Notes under the pieces: model-generated
What the model was told of the DNA's origin: nothing
Databases searched by the model: none
What the model saw: the letters and a program-made list of their open reading frames with translations, nothing else
Program-made: the position numbers and the translations under genes
Shown: piece after piece, positions 22,831 through 35,019 of the stretch
Numbering within the stretch: the stretch's first letter is position 1
Layout of the letters: every line of letters starts with the position of its first letter
Origin: Ilex aquifolium
Lineage: Eukaryota > Streptophyta > Magnoliopsida > Aquifoliales > Aquifoliaceae
Length of the DNA stretch: 64,000 nucleotides
Reading direction: 5' to 3'
Assembly: GCA_951799425.1 (NCBI GenBank)
Contig: OX637391.1
Span: 9,062,551-9,126,550, forward strand

Positions 22831-23896
22831 GCTCTTTTCTCCTCTGTGATCTATTCTCATTTTTCTTTCCTAAGTCATAAAGAAATTACTCTAGCAAAGG
22901 GTAGCGAGCATAAGGCGGTTCATACTAAATTTTCAAGCCTAAAACTAAGTAAAAACTTATCCTCTTGAGCACTAAAGGACATTGCTCAAAAGGGGACCGC
23001 TAATTGCTCAAATTATGTTTTCAAAATACAAAACAGTTTAGAAAATCTTTTCATTTAAAATCACCTAAGAGCCATATACAGAAGAATCCCTAAATCCATT
23101 TTAACTCTAATCCTCCTAAGTCTATTAAATCAACAGATCATCTTAGTTATTTAGGTCATTATCTTTGTTTTAAGTTTGAAGGTTCAACCAGAGTGTGATT
23201 GATGTAACTTTGATGCTTAATCTCCTTCCTTCAATGACACATGTAGATAACTTATGTATACACTATTTTACATTGCTGTAATTTTGACATGAATGCTAGA
23301 ATGCATATATCTATATACAGACATAAATAAATTAAATCAAATTGTTTGAGGAGTTTCTTAGATTTAATGTATATAGATAAATTAACAAAGTGTACTTTTA
23401 AAATAGAGCTTATTATTAATATATTGTGAAACTGTTTTTCATAAAATGAAAGACTCAACTTATAATGGTATATCAAGAATAGTTTACTACCTGACAGTCG
23501 ATGTGTGTAACAGCCCCACTATAAAGCTACAAATAATATTTTTTTTGGCAACATGACCTAGAGTTTAAACAAAATTATTCATCTTCTCCTTGAAATAATA
23601 CTATAACTTTTTTTCTCATATCTATAATATAAAACAAGACAGACTTTAATAAGCTCATCTGATGGTCTCAAATAGACTCATCCAACGACTATCACCATCA
23701 TTCTTAAAACTATTTACATTGTACCGTGCATTTAGACACAGATTACCCTAGTCTATTTATAAGAGATCTAAACCAACCTCTGTCAATCTAAATGCACGTG
23801 CAATACGCATATCACGGTATATCCAATTGCTCTAACAACAAATTAGAATCAAAATTCTAATTTAAAATTATTTAGTGCACGTGTTCAACTAACTAA
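22831..23896. other. Anonymous AT-rich DNA
   Basis: No gene or bounded element was found. The sequence at 23700-23820 is slightly richer in structured motifs (GTGCATTTAGAC on one side, AATGCACGTGC on the other) but has no clear ends. Confidence 0.4.
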
Positions 23897-26556
23897 TCTA
23901 TACTACTATAAAATGTCAATAAAAGTGAAAAACTTTTATTTGACTATAATAACCGTAATACAACTACTAATGTCAACACTATACTTTCTCATTTAATTTA
24001 TCTTTATATATATATATATTATATTATTATATAAATCTTTAAATGCCTTGATTCTTCATATTCATACTTGAATAACAGCTATGTATATTTATTGGCATAA
24101 AAAATGGGTGCACCAATTGGTTTGAGCTATAGCTTGTAGCAGTGGAAAATGAAAAGTTTTCTCTTGATATATTTATTCAAGTTTAATGCAATAGGGACCA
24201 AATATTCAATGTGCATTGAATATATCATATGCTAAAACTTGAAAATGGCCATTTCATGTTTCCATATTCACGCTATAGTAAAACCAAAAACTCATATACA
24301 TTTAAAGGTACCTATATTAAGTATTCAACCAGCAAATATCAGTTGGAACTTCAATCGTTTCATATTCTGACCTCTTTGTCTGATTGATTCTCTCTTAAAA
24401 ATCCATGTGGTCTAATATTTAGTAGATTTCTGCCCTCTCTCTTCCTCTCTCATCGTGTCTAAAATAAAAAAGCTACCTTAACAGGTACTGGTTTTCTTTT
24501 CCTTGATCTGTTTTCTTCAAGGGCTTGGTTATCTGTTGTTCTACTTCTTATATTTTTTGATAGTTTATGTTTATTTAATTGAGTGACATCCTGTTTCCCC
24601 AAGTGCTCCGCTTGTCTCATGTTTTATTTTTTGTCTTTGCTGATAGTTTATGTTTTATTTAATCACTGAAGATTGCTAATATTTTAGGTTATAAGACTGT
24701 TTTATAATGTGTGACTTAATGGAAAAAGATGTTAACTAAGACAATAAACTAAATGTCATTTGCCCACAGAGTGCTTATAATTAGTTTCATCCAACATGAG
24801 TAGTTATATGCATTTGAATTTGTGTTTCTTCTTATCCGTATAGGCTATATCAATTCTTAGACACAGACAAACTTTCAACTAAACTAGAACTTCCACCCAG
24901 TTAGGGTGATCTAATCAACCATGTGTTTTTACTTTGATTTTTTAATCATAGGATATGATTCAAAAGTTTTTGAATTTGGAAACTTTAACAATTGTACTCA
25001 CACAATTTTCTAATGAATTTGACCTAGATATCAAGGGACAAGAAAATTCTATGATGTTGTTATTGGTCTAAATAAATTTGCGTTACACCTTTCTTAACTT
25101 GAAAATTCTACTATGAGGCGAGCAAAGAACGATGACAAAACTTTTTAAACTCAAGTAGTTTAGTTGTTGGTTAGCTTCTGCATAGTGTTTATTTATGAAT
25201 ACAAACCTTGTGTTTGTTATATTAGCTTGTAAATCACAATTGAAAATAATAGTTGTGCACCGATTATACTTGCCATTGCATTTACAAAACCTTAATTTTC
25301 TTATAACAACTTTGTTGAGAATTTTTCAACTTGTTATTTTTCTACAATTTGTTCTCAATGTAGAGAGATGCACTCAAACCATTGATTAGGAATATTCTTT
25401 CAGCCTTCCTGTATTGATTTGTAGATATTGAACAAAAGGAAGCCAAGAGACATAGACGTAGATATTAGATACTCAACTCCCACATTCTTATCTTGCTTCG
25501 ATAGAGTCAAATATTAATATATCCATAACACAATTGTTCTATCAACTTATATGCAAAATTTATAGGATAACCATTGTTTGGTGTTTAGTTTAGATGACAA
25601 AAATCTACTTATGGTTGTTGTATGTTTAGATAGAATTATAAATCTACTTGAAGAAAAACTTTGAGTCAATAAATATAGTCAAACAGTTTTTAGAAAGAAA
25701 AAAAAATAGCCTATGAATCATTTTAGGAACAAAATTAGTAACTTGGGTAAACATTTATATGTGATGATGGTTTTTGTTTGATAAATAAAAATTTGAATTA
25801 TAAGACAATATTAATCTATTAATCTAAATTAACTGTCTACCAACTATAAACATATGAGATAAAATAAGTTACAATAAAGCTAGATGATTTAGGCGATCTC
25901 TCTAATATTAAAATATATAGTGAATAGTGCACATTTTATTTGTCTTGTGGATAATAACTTGCTATGAAATAAAACACGTCATTGGGTACTGTTCTCCATG
26001 TGAATAGTTCAAGGTCCTAACAATAAAGATTAGTTTTGTTGATATCAAATTATGATTAAAAAAATGTGCCTATATGTTTTGGTCATGTTCTATCTATTAG
26101 TTTATGGAGAAATAGTGAAGTGTCTAAAATTGTTATTTTTAGATCAATATTTAGCAATGTAAAATGCGAGATTGATACCGGAACAAGATTTGCAAACACT
26201 ATCTTAATCATGACAAAAGAGACAAGAAATTTCCCTATAAAACTTTTGATGAATACCTATAAGAACACACATAAAATATTGAAGGTTTATATGATTAAAT
26301 AACACTTAGGAAAATGCTATTTTGACCTAATTTGAGGACCTAATTTAGGGACTTAATAATGTACAACCATTAGATTGGTTGTGGGTTCCATCTAACATTA
26401 GAACTTAAAACTAATCAAATAGTTGTATTGAAGCCACATCTTTAGGTCCCCATATTAAGTCCTTAAATAAGGTCCATGTAGCATTGTTCTAACACTTCTA
26501 TTGACAATTTTTATATTCAAAATTATCCAGTAGCAATACACTTGTGCACTAACTAA
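23897..26556 (+). mobile_element. Probable Helitron, 2.66 kb
   Basis: It begins TCTATACTACTATAAAATG after an A, nearly identical to the starts of the Helitrons at 29614 and 37946. The proposed end is CACTAACTAA before a T (CTRR), preceded by ATACACTTGTGCA, a one-mismatch version of the hairpin ATGCACGTGTGCAT at the end of the 37946 element. The interior is AT-rich with no Rep/helicase gene and contains a MITE at 26309. The start is firm. The end is inferred. Confidence 0.6.
26309..26489. mobile_element. MULE-type MITE (TSD TAACACTT)
   Basis: Flanks are TAACACTTA (26300-26308) and TAACACTTC (26490-26498), eight of nine bases equal. The ends are GGAAAATGCTATTTTGACC and GGTCCATGTAGCATTGTTC. It is 181 bp, non-coding, and lies within the probable Helitron. 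Confidence 0.83.
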
Positions 26557-26572
26557 TTATTTATAAATGACT

Positions 26573-26584
26573 GCAATTTTTATT
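26573..26584 (-). terminator. AATAAA signal overlapping the UGT stop codon
   Basis: On the minus strand the gene ends GGAGAATAAAAATTG, so the stop codon TAA is part of AATAAA. The same arrangement is present in the third UGT copy's ancestral 3' end (about 62660-62672). Whether it is the working polyadenylation signal is not known. Confidence 0.5.
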
Positions 26585-28064
26585 CTCCGTTGACCTTATC
26601 TCGGGCTGTGGTTCCTTGTTTCACTGCTTTAAGTTCATTGATCAAAGCGATCAAATTGGCCTCAGATGAGCCACCACTCTCCACAGCCTTCTTCGCTGCA
26701 GCACCGAGCTCCTTTGCTTGTTTCCTCATCTCCATCGCTTCTCGTCCCCCACCCATCACCAAAGCCACTGCTTTCTCCACCTCCTCTCTCCTCACCAGCC
26801 CATTCACCCCTTCGTACGAGCTAGTCCATGCAGTCACTCCTACTGAAACACCAATCCTTAGCACCTTAGTCACCAACTTTTCGTTGTAAAACTGCTCTGC
26901 AAATAACGGCCATGTGATCAAAGGCAAGCCTGCGTTCAATCCTTCAAGAAGAGAGTTCCACCCACAGTGTGTAACCATTCCTCCAATCGCAGGGTGGTCC
27001 AAGATTAAGAGTTGTGGAGCCCACCCCTTTATAATGAATCCCTTCTTGCTCTCTCTCATCCTCTCTTCAAAACCCTCCGGCAGCCATGGATCTTCATCAT
27101 TCTCTCTCTTTCGAATGACCCACATGAATTGGTGGCCAGACGCTTCCAATCCTGCCGCTAATTCAAGAAGTTGGGCACCAGGGAGCTTCGTCAAGCTCCC
27201 AAAACTAACATACAGTACCGAATTGTGTTCTTTGGAATTTAGCCATGTTATGCAATCGTGTTCTCCAACGGTGGACTTGTTACCTCTCTGTGCCTTCTCC
27301 GATGCATCTCTGTTCACAGCACGGGAAACGGGTCCGATGCTCCAGGCTTTCATGCCCATGACACTCTTGCAGTATTCTTCATAATCATGCTCGAGCTCAT
27401 AGAAGCTATTTATGATGGCGCCATAGCTTTTCTTGTCAGATTCTTTAACAAGGTTCATGAACTTTGAAAATTCGTTTGCGGGTTTAGCGAAATCCATTAA
27501 CTGAATCTTCATCATCTCTATCTTATGCGGCAACCCCGGTAGCAAGAAAGTCTCCATGTCCGACTCCACACATAAGTAAGGCTTATGCTGCTCGACGCTA
27601 TGCTCTGCACACTGGGCAAAGTAGCTTGAACCATTGAATACGAATCTTGGAATACCGAGTTGTCTGGCTACTTGTAAAGTCCACGGGAAGAACATGTCGG
27701 AGACGATGCAGTCAGGTTTCCAGTCGAAAATTATCTGCTCGATCGATTGTTGGAGCATATTAATGGCATAGAAAAGTTTGGGGGCCATGTCCGGTGAAGT
27801 GACGATGCTGAAGTTTTCGATCCCCACAGGGAGACCGACTTCGGCATGAGGGAATTGAATGAGATGGATGCTTATCTTGTGGCCGGAATTTATGTCGTGA
27901 TCAATGGAGTTTTGGAAGAGGAGGGCGTTGGATGGGGTGGTGATTATGGTGGCGGTAACGCCATGAGCGGCGAATAGTCTTGCAACGTCTATCATGGGTA
28001 TCATGTGGCCTGGGGACAAGTAGGGAACAAAGACGATGTTCAGTTCATCACCTTCGGACGCCAT
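26580..28064 (-). CDS. UGT73: UDP-glycosyltransferase, UGT73-like (group D), complete
   Basis: A 494-residue intronless gene. Family members transfer a sugar from a UDP-sugar to small acceptors such as triterpenoids, flavonoids or coumarins in the cytosol. Visible residues are the catalytic-type His20 in PYLSPGHMIP, the partner Asp123 in CIVSDMFFPW, and the PSPG donor box beginning GWAPQLLILDHPAIGG and closing WPLFAEQ. All 44 PSPG positions are present and the last is Gln, usually linked with UDP-glucose. WP.F.EQF.NEKL and SSYEG are typical of UGT73. No signal peptide or membrane segment is seen. The ATG at 28064 is supported by conserved upstream sequence shared with the 17467 fragment. Length fits the family. 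The acceptor cannot be read from sequence. Nearby copies at 17467 and 62858 show local duplication. Confidence 0.95.
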   Translation of the reverse strand: MASEGDELNIVFVPYLSPGHMIPMIDVARLFAAHGVTATIITTPSNALLFQNSIDHDINSGHKISIHLIQFPHAEVGLPVGIENFSIVTSPDMAPKLFYAINMLQQSIEQIIFDWKPDCIVSDMFFPWTLQVARQLGIPRFVFNGSSYFAQCAEHSVEQHKPYLCVESDMETFLLPGLPHKIEMMKIQLMDFAKPANEFSKFMNLVKESDKKSYGAIINSFYELEHDYEEYCKSVMGMKAWSIGPVSRAVNRDASEKAQRGNKSTVGEHDCITWLNSKEHNSVLYVSFGSLTKLPGAQLLELAAGLEASGHQFMWVIRKRENDEDPWLPEGFEERMRESKKGFIIKGWAPQLLILDHPAIGGMVTHCGWNSLLEGLNAGLPLITWPLFAEQFYNEKLVTKVLRIGVSVGVTAWTSSYEGVNGLVRREEVEKAVALVMGGGREAMEMRKQAKELGAAAKKAVESGGSSEANLIALINELKAVKQGTTARDKVNGE

Positions 28065-28150
28065 CGTTTTTTTGCTCTGTGAGAAATGATTTGCAGATCG
28101 ATAGCTGCAAGTCTTCTATCAAAGCCAGAAAGACATGCACCCATTGTTGC

Positions 28151-28170
28151 TAATCCGGATTAATATATAG
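28151..28170 (-). promoter_or_regulatory. Putative TATA box and 12-bp palindrome upstream of the UGT gene
   Basis: Reading the minus strand, CTATATATTA (28161-28170) lies about 100 bp upstream of the ATG, a plausible core promoter position. It runs directly into the perfect palindrome TAATCCGGATTA (28151-28162), which could be a protein-binding site. Only position and sequence support this. Confidence 0.5.
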
Positions 28171-28709
28171 CTAAACAAATATAATTTCTAAATATTTAAT
28201 CCATACTGTGACAAATATAGCTCAATCAATGACGATAATAGAAAATAAAACTCTTTTAATTTCGATACAATCAATGAGGTGTGAAGAGTGGTCCCAAATA
28301 TTTCATTTTCATCTCGAGGAGAGAAATTACACCCGTCATGATTAGGTATGAATAAAAAATAATGGGATTCAAATTTTCTCTATTATATTTTTACTTAATT
28401 TTATTAAATGATAATTTTCAAAAAAAAAAAACTTTACTTAATGGTAGACCACCTATTATGTATAAATATCGAATTCCAATACGCAAAGCAGATGAACAAT
28501 TAACATTCATTCACGTTCATTATAAGTGATCTATTATTGAGTAAACAAAATGTAAAAATAATAGAGAGAATCTTAATCCAAAACACGTATTGGGTTGAGG
28601 TTATTGACACTTTAAATATAACTCTAATAAGTTTGTGCGAAAATTATTGAAAAGTTTAAGGGTGAGGCATTTTTTGTTAATAAGTCCAAACAACCTACTT
28701 TTAAGTTAA
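28171..28709. other. Upstream region of the UGT gene, AT-rich
   Basis: It extends about 540 bp beyond the putative TATA box. No transposon end or conserved regulatory element could be fixed. It ends at a minus-strand Helitron terminus. Confidence 0.4.
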
Positions 28710-29613
28710 CTAGTTGGCGCACACGTGCGTTGCACATTGACCATTTCGAGCATCAAATATTACTCATTGATGATGTGAAAAACCATGAACTCCAATAAAT
28801 CATACAGATTCGTCATGTCTTTGTCAGCTTTTGTAGACAAGTTTTTGAACTCTTTTGCTAGTTAGATGTCAACTATAAGTTAGGTGGCATACATTCTTTT
28901 TAGTATTCACGAAAAACAAGCAGATAGTCAATAACCAAGAATTAGAATCAATAGTTCACCAATAAACTCATAATTTGGATAACTTCAACAAAACTAAAAA
29001 GAGAATTATCACATGTAGATTTTGGTAATTCGAGAACTCCTCATCTTCAAGTTTGAATATTTCCAACTTGCTCTTGGATCGCTTCTTGACGCATCCTTTT
29101 TATCTTGAGAACTTTACTTTGGCTATCTACTTCTTGGAGGAGATATTAGTTGCCTCCATTTGAGCATTTGTGCTTGTCATCATCTTCCTCGACTATTGCA
29201 AGTATGTTGCGTGGGTGATAACTATTGTTGTTGCACTCTTGTCACAAAATCAATCAAACATTCTTTTTTTTTTGTCATGGCATAACAGACTTCAATTAAC
29301 CTAATTATTTAAAAGAGGAATCATGTAGGTCAACTTAAGCAGAGTATTCCTTTAGTTGAATTTAGTTTTCTACAATCCAAGTTTGTTGTCACTCCAAACT
29401 GCTCTAGTGGTTAGTAACAGCAAAATAAGAATTGCACCCAATGAGAAGTTTAGTGCTCTTTTGTTAACATTTATATATATATTAGAAATTATGTATAATT
29501 TCATCATAACTCACAACAGAATACAAAAATAACTTTTGGCCTATGACAAGTTTTTAGCCAAATAGAATTCAATGTCTTCTGTTAACAAAGATTAACGCAA
29601 AATTAATACTTAA
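28710..29613 (-). mobile_element. Minus-strand Helitron 3' end with unresolved 5' end
   Basis: On the minus strand the sequence reads GTGCAACGCACGTGTGCGCC followed by AACTAG and then T. That is the same hairpin plus CTAG end seen at 19665 and 40099. No matching TAGTATAGA (the inverted start) was found before 29614, where another Helitron starts on the plus strand. The 5' end is therefore lost or cut, and the right limit given is only the next element's start. Confidence 0.5.
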
Positions 29614-30310
29614 TCTATACTACTATTAAATGTCAACAAAAGTAAAAAAATTTTGTTTGACTATTTTGCCCTTGAACAATCTTATAAAGTCCATCATATC
29701 ATCTCATCTCTTTTCATTTTCTCTATTTAAATACATAATACTCTCAAATCCTTTTATCTTCTTAAATTAATTATGTGCATAAAGTTAATATTTATATTCA
29801 TTTTAGTTTTAATTCCCTATTTTTCCTTAACCAATCTTAATATCTGTACTACTAATATATTTCATACTACTAATAAAAATATAGTAATCAAAAAAGCCTT
29901 TTGTTTCCTAATTTTCCCCCAAAAAAATTTATAAAGTTTATTTTGTAAGTTTTTTAAACTTGTAATAATTACTTATATTACGATAAAATGTCAACTATAA
30001 TGAAAATTTTTTGAATTCTTATTATATCATATCTCATTCTATTATGCAATTTTTAGACACTTCTTATTCTAAGAATACACATTCAATTGCTCTTAACTAA
30101 CAAACCCTTACATTTTATCTATATTTAACACATAACTTTTATATTATACAAATTCTTGACAATCAATATGTCAAACGACCATTAAAATTTCAATCATTTC
30201 ATCTTTTCTGTTTTTGGCTTCATTCACAACACAACAAAGTCTATTCATTGGTATTATTCAATATGCACTGAATGTTATCAAATGCTAGCATGATTTATCT
30301 TGCAGTTCAT

Positions 30311-30745
30311 TCATCTGGTGATGGGTGTATCCTCTCCTTTATGTGGTGTGAGAATTGCTCGCAAGGCTATCAATGGCCTCTTCAAAAAATTTCTTCTTGT
30401 TATGTCAAATGCACTCAAGTTAGATGGCGGTGGTAAATCATAAATGTGGTGCTTCTTAATTTGTGAACCAGTGTGTTCATTTACAGAAGAGGAGTTTGGA
30501 ATTGGTGTCTTCAAATTAATTTTTTTGGAATTGATATCCTCCCTATCATGTGCATTACATAAATTCGGTGTATTCAATTTCCTTTGTATTGGGTTAACCT
30601 CTTATGTAGTATTGAAACTTAGTTTGCACCTTAGCCTTACATCCCATGAGCAGAAAGCTTTACATAGGTCTTCATGATGATATTGGATGGTTGCAAAAAG
30701 ATCCTCAAATGGCTCATGTGGAGGATGGTTCAATTAGTTAGATCT
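30311..30745 (-). pseudogene. Unrecognised antisense coding-like stretch in Helitron A
   Basis: The minus-strand translation reads NHPPHEPFEDLFATIQYHHE, DLCKAFCSWDVRLRCK, a stop, then NTPNLCNAHDREDIN onward. The same stretch is open at 38892-39113 in the sister Helitron (FATIKYYHEDLCKAFCSWDV). It may be a captured host exon or part of an old Helitron protein. I do not recognise it. One stop in this copy shows it is not intact. Confidence 0.4.
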
Positions 30746-30750
30746 ATAAT

Positions 30751-32777
30751 TGTAACGCCCCAAAATCCACCTTGGAAGATATTACTATCTATAATCATTC
30801 ATATCATAAGAGCAACTAACAAAATTCATAAATAAATGAAATTTCATTCATCATCCATAATAACTAAAGCATCATCCCAAAATTAATATGCCCAAAACAT
30901 GGCAATTACATCTAAAAATTAAATATTATCTTGCAGCGGAATAAATAAAACATTATTCTTAACATTGTCTCATAATCAGCCTTCCAATCTAGAATATAAA
31001 GGAAATAATTTTAAGCGTCCATCTCGGGATCCACGTTCACATCAATCTGAGCTTCCCAATTTACCTGCTCATCCAATCCAAGCTCTTCTTCTAGACCGAA
31101 ATCTGAAAAAAAATGTTGTTTGAAGGGGTGAGCACTAAGCTCTATAGAAAAATCCTCCCAAACTCGAACAAGATTTTGAAAACATAAAAAATAGGTCGGT
31201 CTTATTTTACAAAATATCCTATATAACTTTTGAAATAAAACAGTGACAGTTCATCAGATCTCAAGTTTACGTAGTAGTAATAAATAAAATGAAGAAGTAA
31301 AACCAACTTTCAGACAACAAACCATTATCAACATTGTATCTCAGGTATGTAGTAAGGCTTCGGATGAATACATACATTGAGAATATCCTGGCCCACACAC
31401 ACACTCAATCCTCGCAAGGATACACAACTTTAGGAAGAGAGAATACTGACGCATCGGCAGTGACGAATCCAACCCAAGAATAATATACTAACCCTAAGAC
31501 TCGATACCAGTGAGTGAATAGTGATTTGGTCCTTGCAAGGCACCAACCCCACTACAAGTGGTAGGGAGCCTTCAAACCCACTTGGAGTAAGAAACGCATT
31601 TACCTACTCTACGATACCCGGTCAACGATCACCAATGTTCATCAAAACATCTACACAAGAGATACAATACTAAACCAGTTCACCAAATTACACAGGTAAA
31701 CCAAGAACCATAATTTCACATGTATTTTTCCAACATAACAACTCAAGAAAATATGCAAGAGATCATCAAGAAATATAATTTTATTGTTCCAACAAAATAT
31801 TAGAGTTTTTAAATCAAGAACAATGGAATATCAAGATTGAAATCTATATTTCTTGAAAACTAGGGTTTTGATAACAAGAACGAGAATCTTTATGACTATC
31901 AAATGATAACTTTATTCAAGACATGATATGATTGGCAAGAAAACCAAGAACAATGATTTCATAACATATATATTAATCCTAGTCTCAATGAACAAGTTTA
32001 GGAAGAAACTCCTACCTCGATTCCGTAGTTTTGTGTGTAAACCTAACGTGTTTGATCCGTTCCAACGTAAGAATCTCATTTGAATCTTGTGTTTACCTTA
32101 TTTTCTCTTGCTCTCTAAGGTTCTCTAGGGTTAGAATTGATGAAATAGGGTTAAGGGAGACGTCCTTAGGTATTTATAGGATGAGAAAACAGTGTAGTCG
32201 GTGAAAACCTGATACACAAAATCGCGACAGAACGTTCAAACGGATCCATTCACATTCAAACGGACTCTAGTTTTTACGCGAACTTCGAAGGAAGTTTTGA
32301 CTTAGTTAGAAGTCGATTTGGGAAATTTTCGTGAAATACACTTTTGTATCCCTTGAAGTCTAGTTTTTACTGTCCAAAAATAAGTGCAATCAGAGTTCAG
32401 ATTAAGAAGTTATGACTAAACTACTAAGATAGTGTCAAATTCCTTTCTACTAAAATCCTCTCAAAAATAGGTTTTAACTCCAGAATACTTCTAAACTTCT
32501 AATACATCTCATATAACCTCTTCCAATGTTTTTCAACCTTCCGGATTCATTTGAAACCTTATTTTGACCTAAAAATATTTACAAAATTACTTAGCCACCC
32601 TTCTCAAACTTAAACACCTTCGAAACTAAGTTTGACCTGAAAGTCAATTCGCCTAAAACTCGAACTTCATGATAAATCTTTCAACAAAGATTCGAGGTTT
32701 ATACAATATTTTTATTTATCCTAGGACAAATATTAAGATGATATTATTCTCATCTAATTCTAGTACGGGTTCTTATA
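30751..32777 (-). mobile_element. Solo LTR of a Ty3/gypsy element (chromovirus-like), 2,027 bp
   Basis: The ends are TGTAACGCCCC and GGGTTCTTATA (CA changed to TA). Left flank ATAAT (30746-30750) and right flank GTAAT (32778-32782) match the uninterrupted GTAAT in the sister Helitron near 39126-39130, so both edges are fixed by an empty site. On the minus strand CCTATAAATACC (about 32170-32181) looks like the LTR TATA box, suggesting minus orientation. A length near 2 kb and TGTAACGCCC ends are typical of Del/Tekay-type LTRs. No internal region remains. Confidence 0.85.
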
Positions 32778-33700
32778 GTAATTGCTATAAGGGATATGGT
32801 ACCAAATTATAATTTTGATAATATTTAGTTTATCATTTGAATAGGGTGACAAAATCTTAATTTGTTTGTAATAGGTATTCTATGGGTCATTTATTCTATG
32901 GGATTTTCATAAGGTATATATGAGGGTTCTCTTCAAGTTTGGTGCAATATGTGTCTTTGGTTAATTAAATAAGAAAATTGCAAAAATGAAGCTCTTGGTG
33001 ATGGTCATTCCTATTGTTTTCTATCATCAAAAATGTTGTTTAATGACTTTTAAGGTGGTTTGTTTAAGCTTACCTTGAAATAAGTGTCCGCTTAACAGTT
33101 ATTCTTAAAGGATGATGAACATTTATCAGTTATTGATGTTACTCAATTGCATTTTGAACGAGCCGTACTATACAACTTATAAATAAATGTTGGATTTGTA
33201 TGAGGTTGGTTAATTTTCTTCTATAATTTCACCTGCATTTGGCACAAGTTAAGCTCATTGCTTTATTTGGCCAGCATAAAAACCCATGCATTTGTTATGT
33301 AATCAATAAGATGAGTCTTCATATATATTTTTTTATGCCCTTGGTTTATCAAATAAATGATTTTGTGTTCTAAATATTATAAGAAGGCTTCCCACTGAGC
33401 TACAAATTTCATGCATAACACTAGAAAAAAAGTTGGTGTTTTATTCTCAGTTATCACTTTGTAAGGCAGCTGTTGTGAAGTATCTCACGTAAGGTCATTC
33501 TTTTAAACAATATTACAAGTCAAAAAATTCATAAATGAATATTAAAAGCTAAATTGGTATTCAACAAAACAATTAGAACCACATAATTCAATCGCTAAAA
33601 CTCCAAGAAAAAATTTAAAATAATAATACCTACAAAAACATTGTTGACTATATTAGTATAGAAAATCGTATCCCAACAAAAAAAAATTATAATTATAATG

Positions 33701-34323
33701 AGCAATACTACATGGACTTACAAAGTAGATTTAAAAATTAGACTTGATAATTACAACCATTGATTTCACTGTGGGTCCCAACATTTATTGAGACTCACTA
33801 CCTATTCAATTGTAGGTGATTGCTTATATTATAGGTGATTGCAAGTATTCCTTTCTCTCCTTCAAGTTAAGGACTTGACTACGGTACCATATCTCTAATT
33901 TTTATTATTTTAATAGGTATTTTTATAATTTTGATGGGTCATTTTACAATCAAAAAATTTATCACTTTTGTAGGTGTTTTTACCATTGTTGTGGGTATTT
34001 TGACCACATTTGTGGTTACTATTTTTACCATTTTTCTTTGGTACAATTTTTTTTACCATATTTGTGGATATTTTTACCAATATATTTGTAACTATTTTTA
34101 CCATTTTTTGGGGTACCAGAATAGTGGTAAAAGGGATTCAGATCCCTTCCATTACCCCTTCCCTCCAATTTCCCTCAATGGTCTATCCGATAAGTGACAC
34201 ATCAAAAAAAAAAAATTTCCAACGGACAAGATTATTTCAAGTCAACTGAAGTTCTTAACTGTAGTTAACATGTTCTTAAGAGCTATGTCCAGATAAAAAC
34301 CAAAGTCAATCATCACAAATTAA
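33701..34323. repeat. Truncated MITE end and T-rich degenerate repeats
   Basis: GAGCAATACTACATGG at about 33701 resembles the MITE ends found elsewhere, but no partner end follows. From about 33910 to 34135 the plus strand repeats TTTTTACCATTTTT and TTTGTGG blocks with a spacing of roughly 25-30 bp. The segment 34130-34190 (GATTCAGATCCCTTCCATTA) resembles half of the foldback element at 60141-60321. Open frames here are products of the T-rich repeat. Confidence 0.5.
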
Positions 34324-34956
34324 GATCACGCAATAGCTAAGACAATTTCACTAGTAATGCCAGAGTCATATCATTGGTTATGTATATGGCATTTAGAAAT
34401 AAAAAATGCTTGTATACATCTTAATCATGTCTTCCGAGGTCAAGAATATTTTAGCAATGATTTTGGTAAGCTTTTCCACCATTATGAGGAAGAGCAGGAT
34501 TTTTTAAATGCTTGGGATGCCATGCTTGAAAAGTATAATCTCAGGGAGAATGAATGGTTGAAGAAGACATTTGACTTGAAAGAGAAATGGTCAACTGCAT
34601 ATGGAAGACACTATTTTTCTGCTATCATGAGAAGTACACAACTAAATGAGAGTTCCAATGGATCCCTTAGGGAATATTTAAAGTCTGATTTGGATTTGCT
34701 ACAATTTTTTAAGCACTTTCAGAGGGCAATTGATGACAATCGGTCCACTGAATCGAACACACTTTATGACATGACACAACGACTCCCAATTTTAAGGTTG
34801 ATTTTTCCATTACTACGGTATGCAAGAGATGTTTATACGTTGGCCATATTTGATGTTTCAAGACCAATGGGACCTACAAGCGGTTATATGGACTGCGAGC
34901 AAGCTACAGAAGTTTTTAGGGATTTTGACATGGATGCCTTTTTGCTTATATTGTAG
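34324..34956 (+). pseudogene. FAR1-like MULE transposase fragment
   Basis: From 34324 the frame reads DHAIAKTISLVMPESYHWLC, then IWHLEIKN, FGKLFHHYEEEQDFLNAWD and YGRHYFSAIMRSTQLNESSN. These are the end of the MULE DDE domain (C..WH) and the following helical region of FAR1-related transposases. It is preceded by a stop codon and ends at 34956 without the SWIM finger. It is an isolated piece on the plus strand, unrelated in position to the MULE at 11039-17315. Confidence 0.8.
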
Positions 34957-35019
34957 TTTGTTTCTATCTACAAAATTCATTTACATGCTTTCTATGGATG
35001 TTTACATTTGTATCCCTTA

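Larger units (their letters stand above)
29614..33700 (+). mobile_element. Helitron copy A, 3' end lost, carrying a solo LTR
   Basis: It starts TCTATACTACTATTAAATG after an A and is collinear with the Helitron at 37946-40099 over its length, apart from a 2,027-bp insertion at 30751-32777. Similarity stops near 33700 (after 'cccaacaaaaaaaaatta'), about 50 bp before the hairpin and CTAG of the sister copy, where a MITE-like end GAGCAATACTACA begins. There is no Rep/helicase gene. A conserved antisense open stretch is recorded separately. Confidence 0.83.

Noticed and set aside
26590..27467. Plus-strand open frames opposite the complete UGT gene
   Set aside because: They are shadows of the GC-rich coding strand. 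The same shadows recur opposite the third UGT copy.
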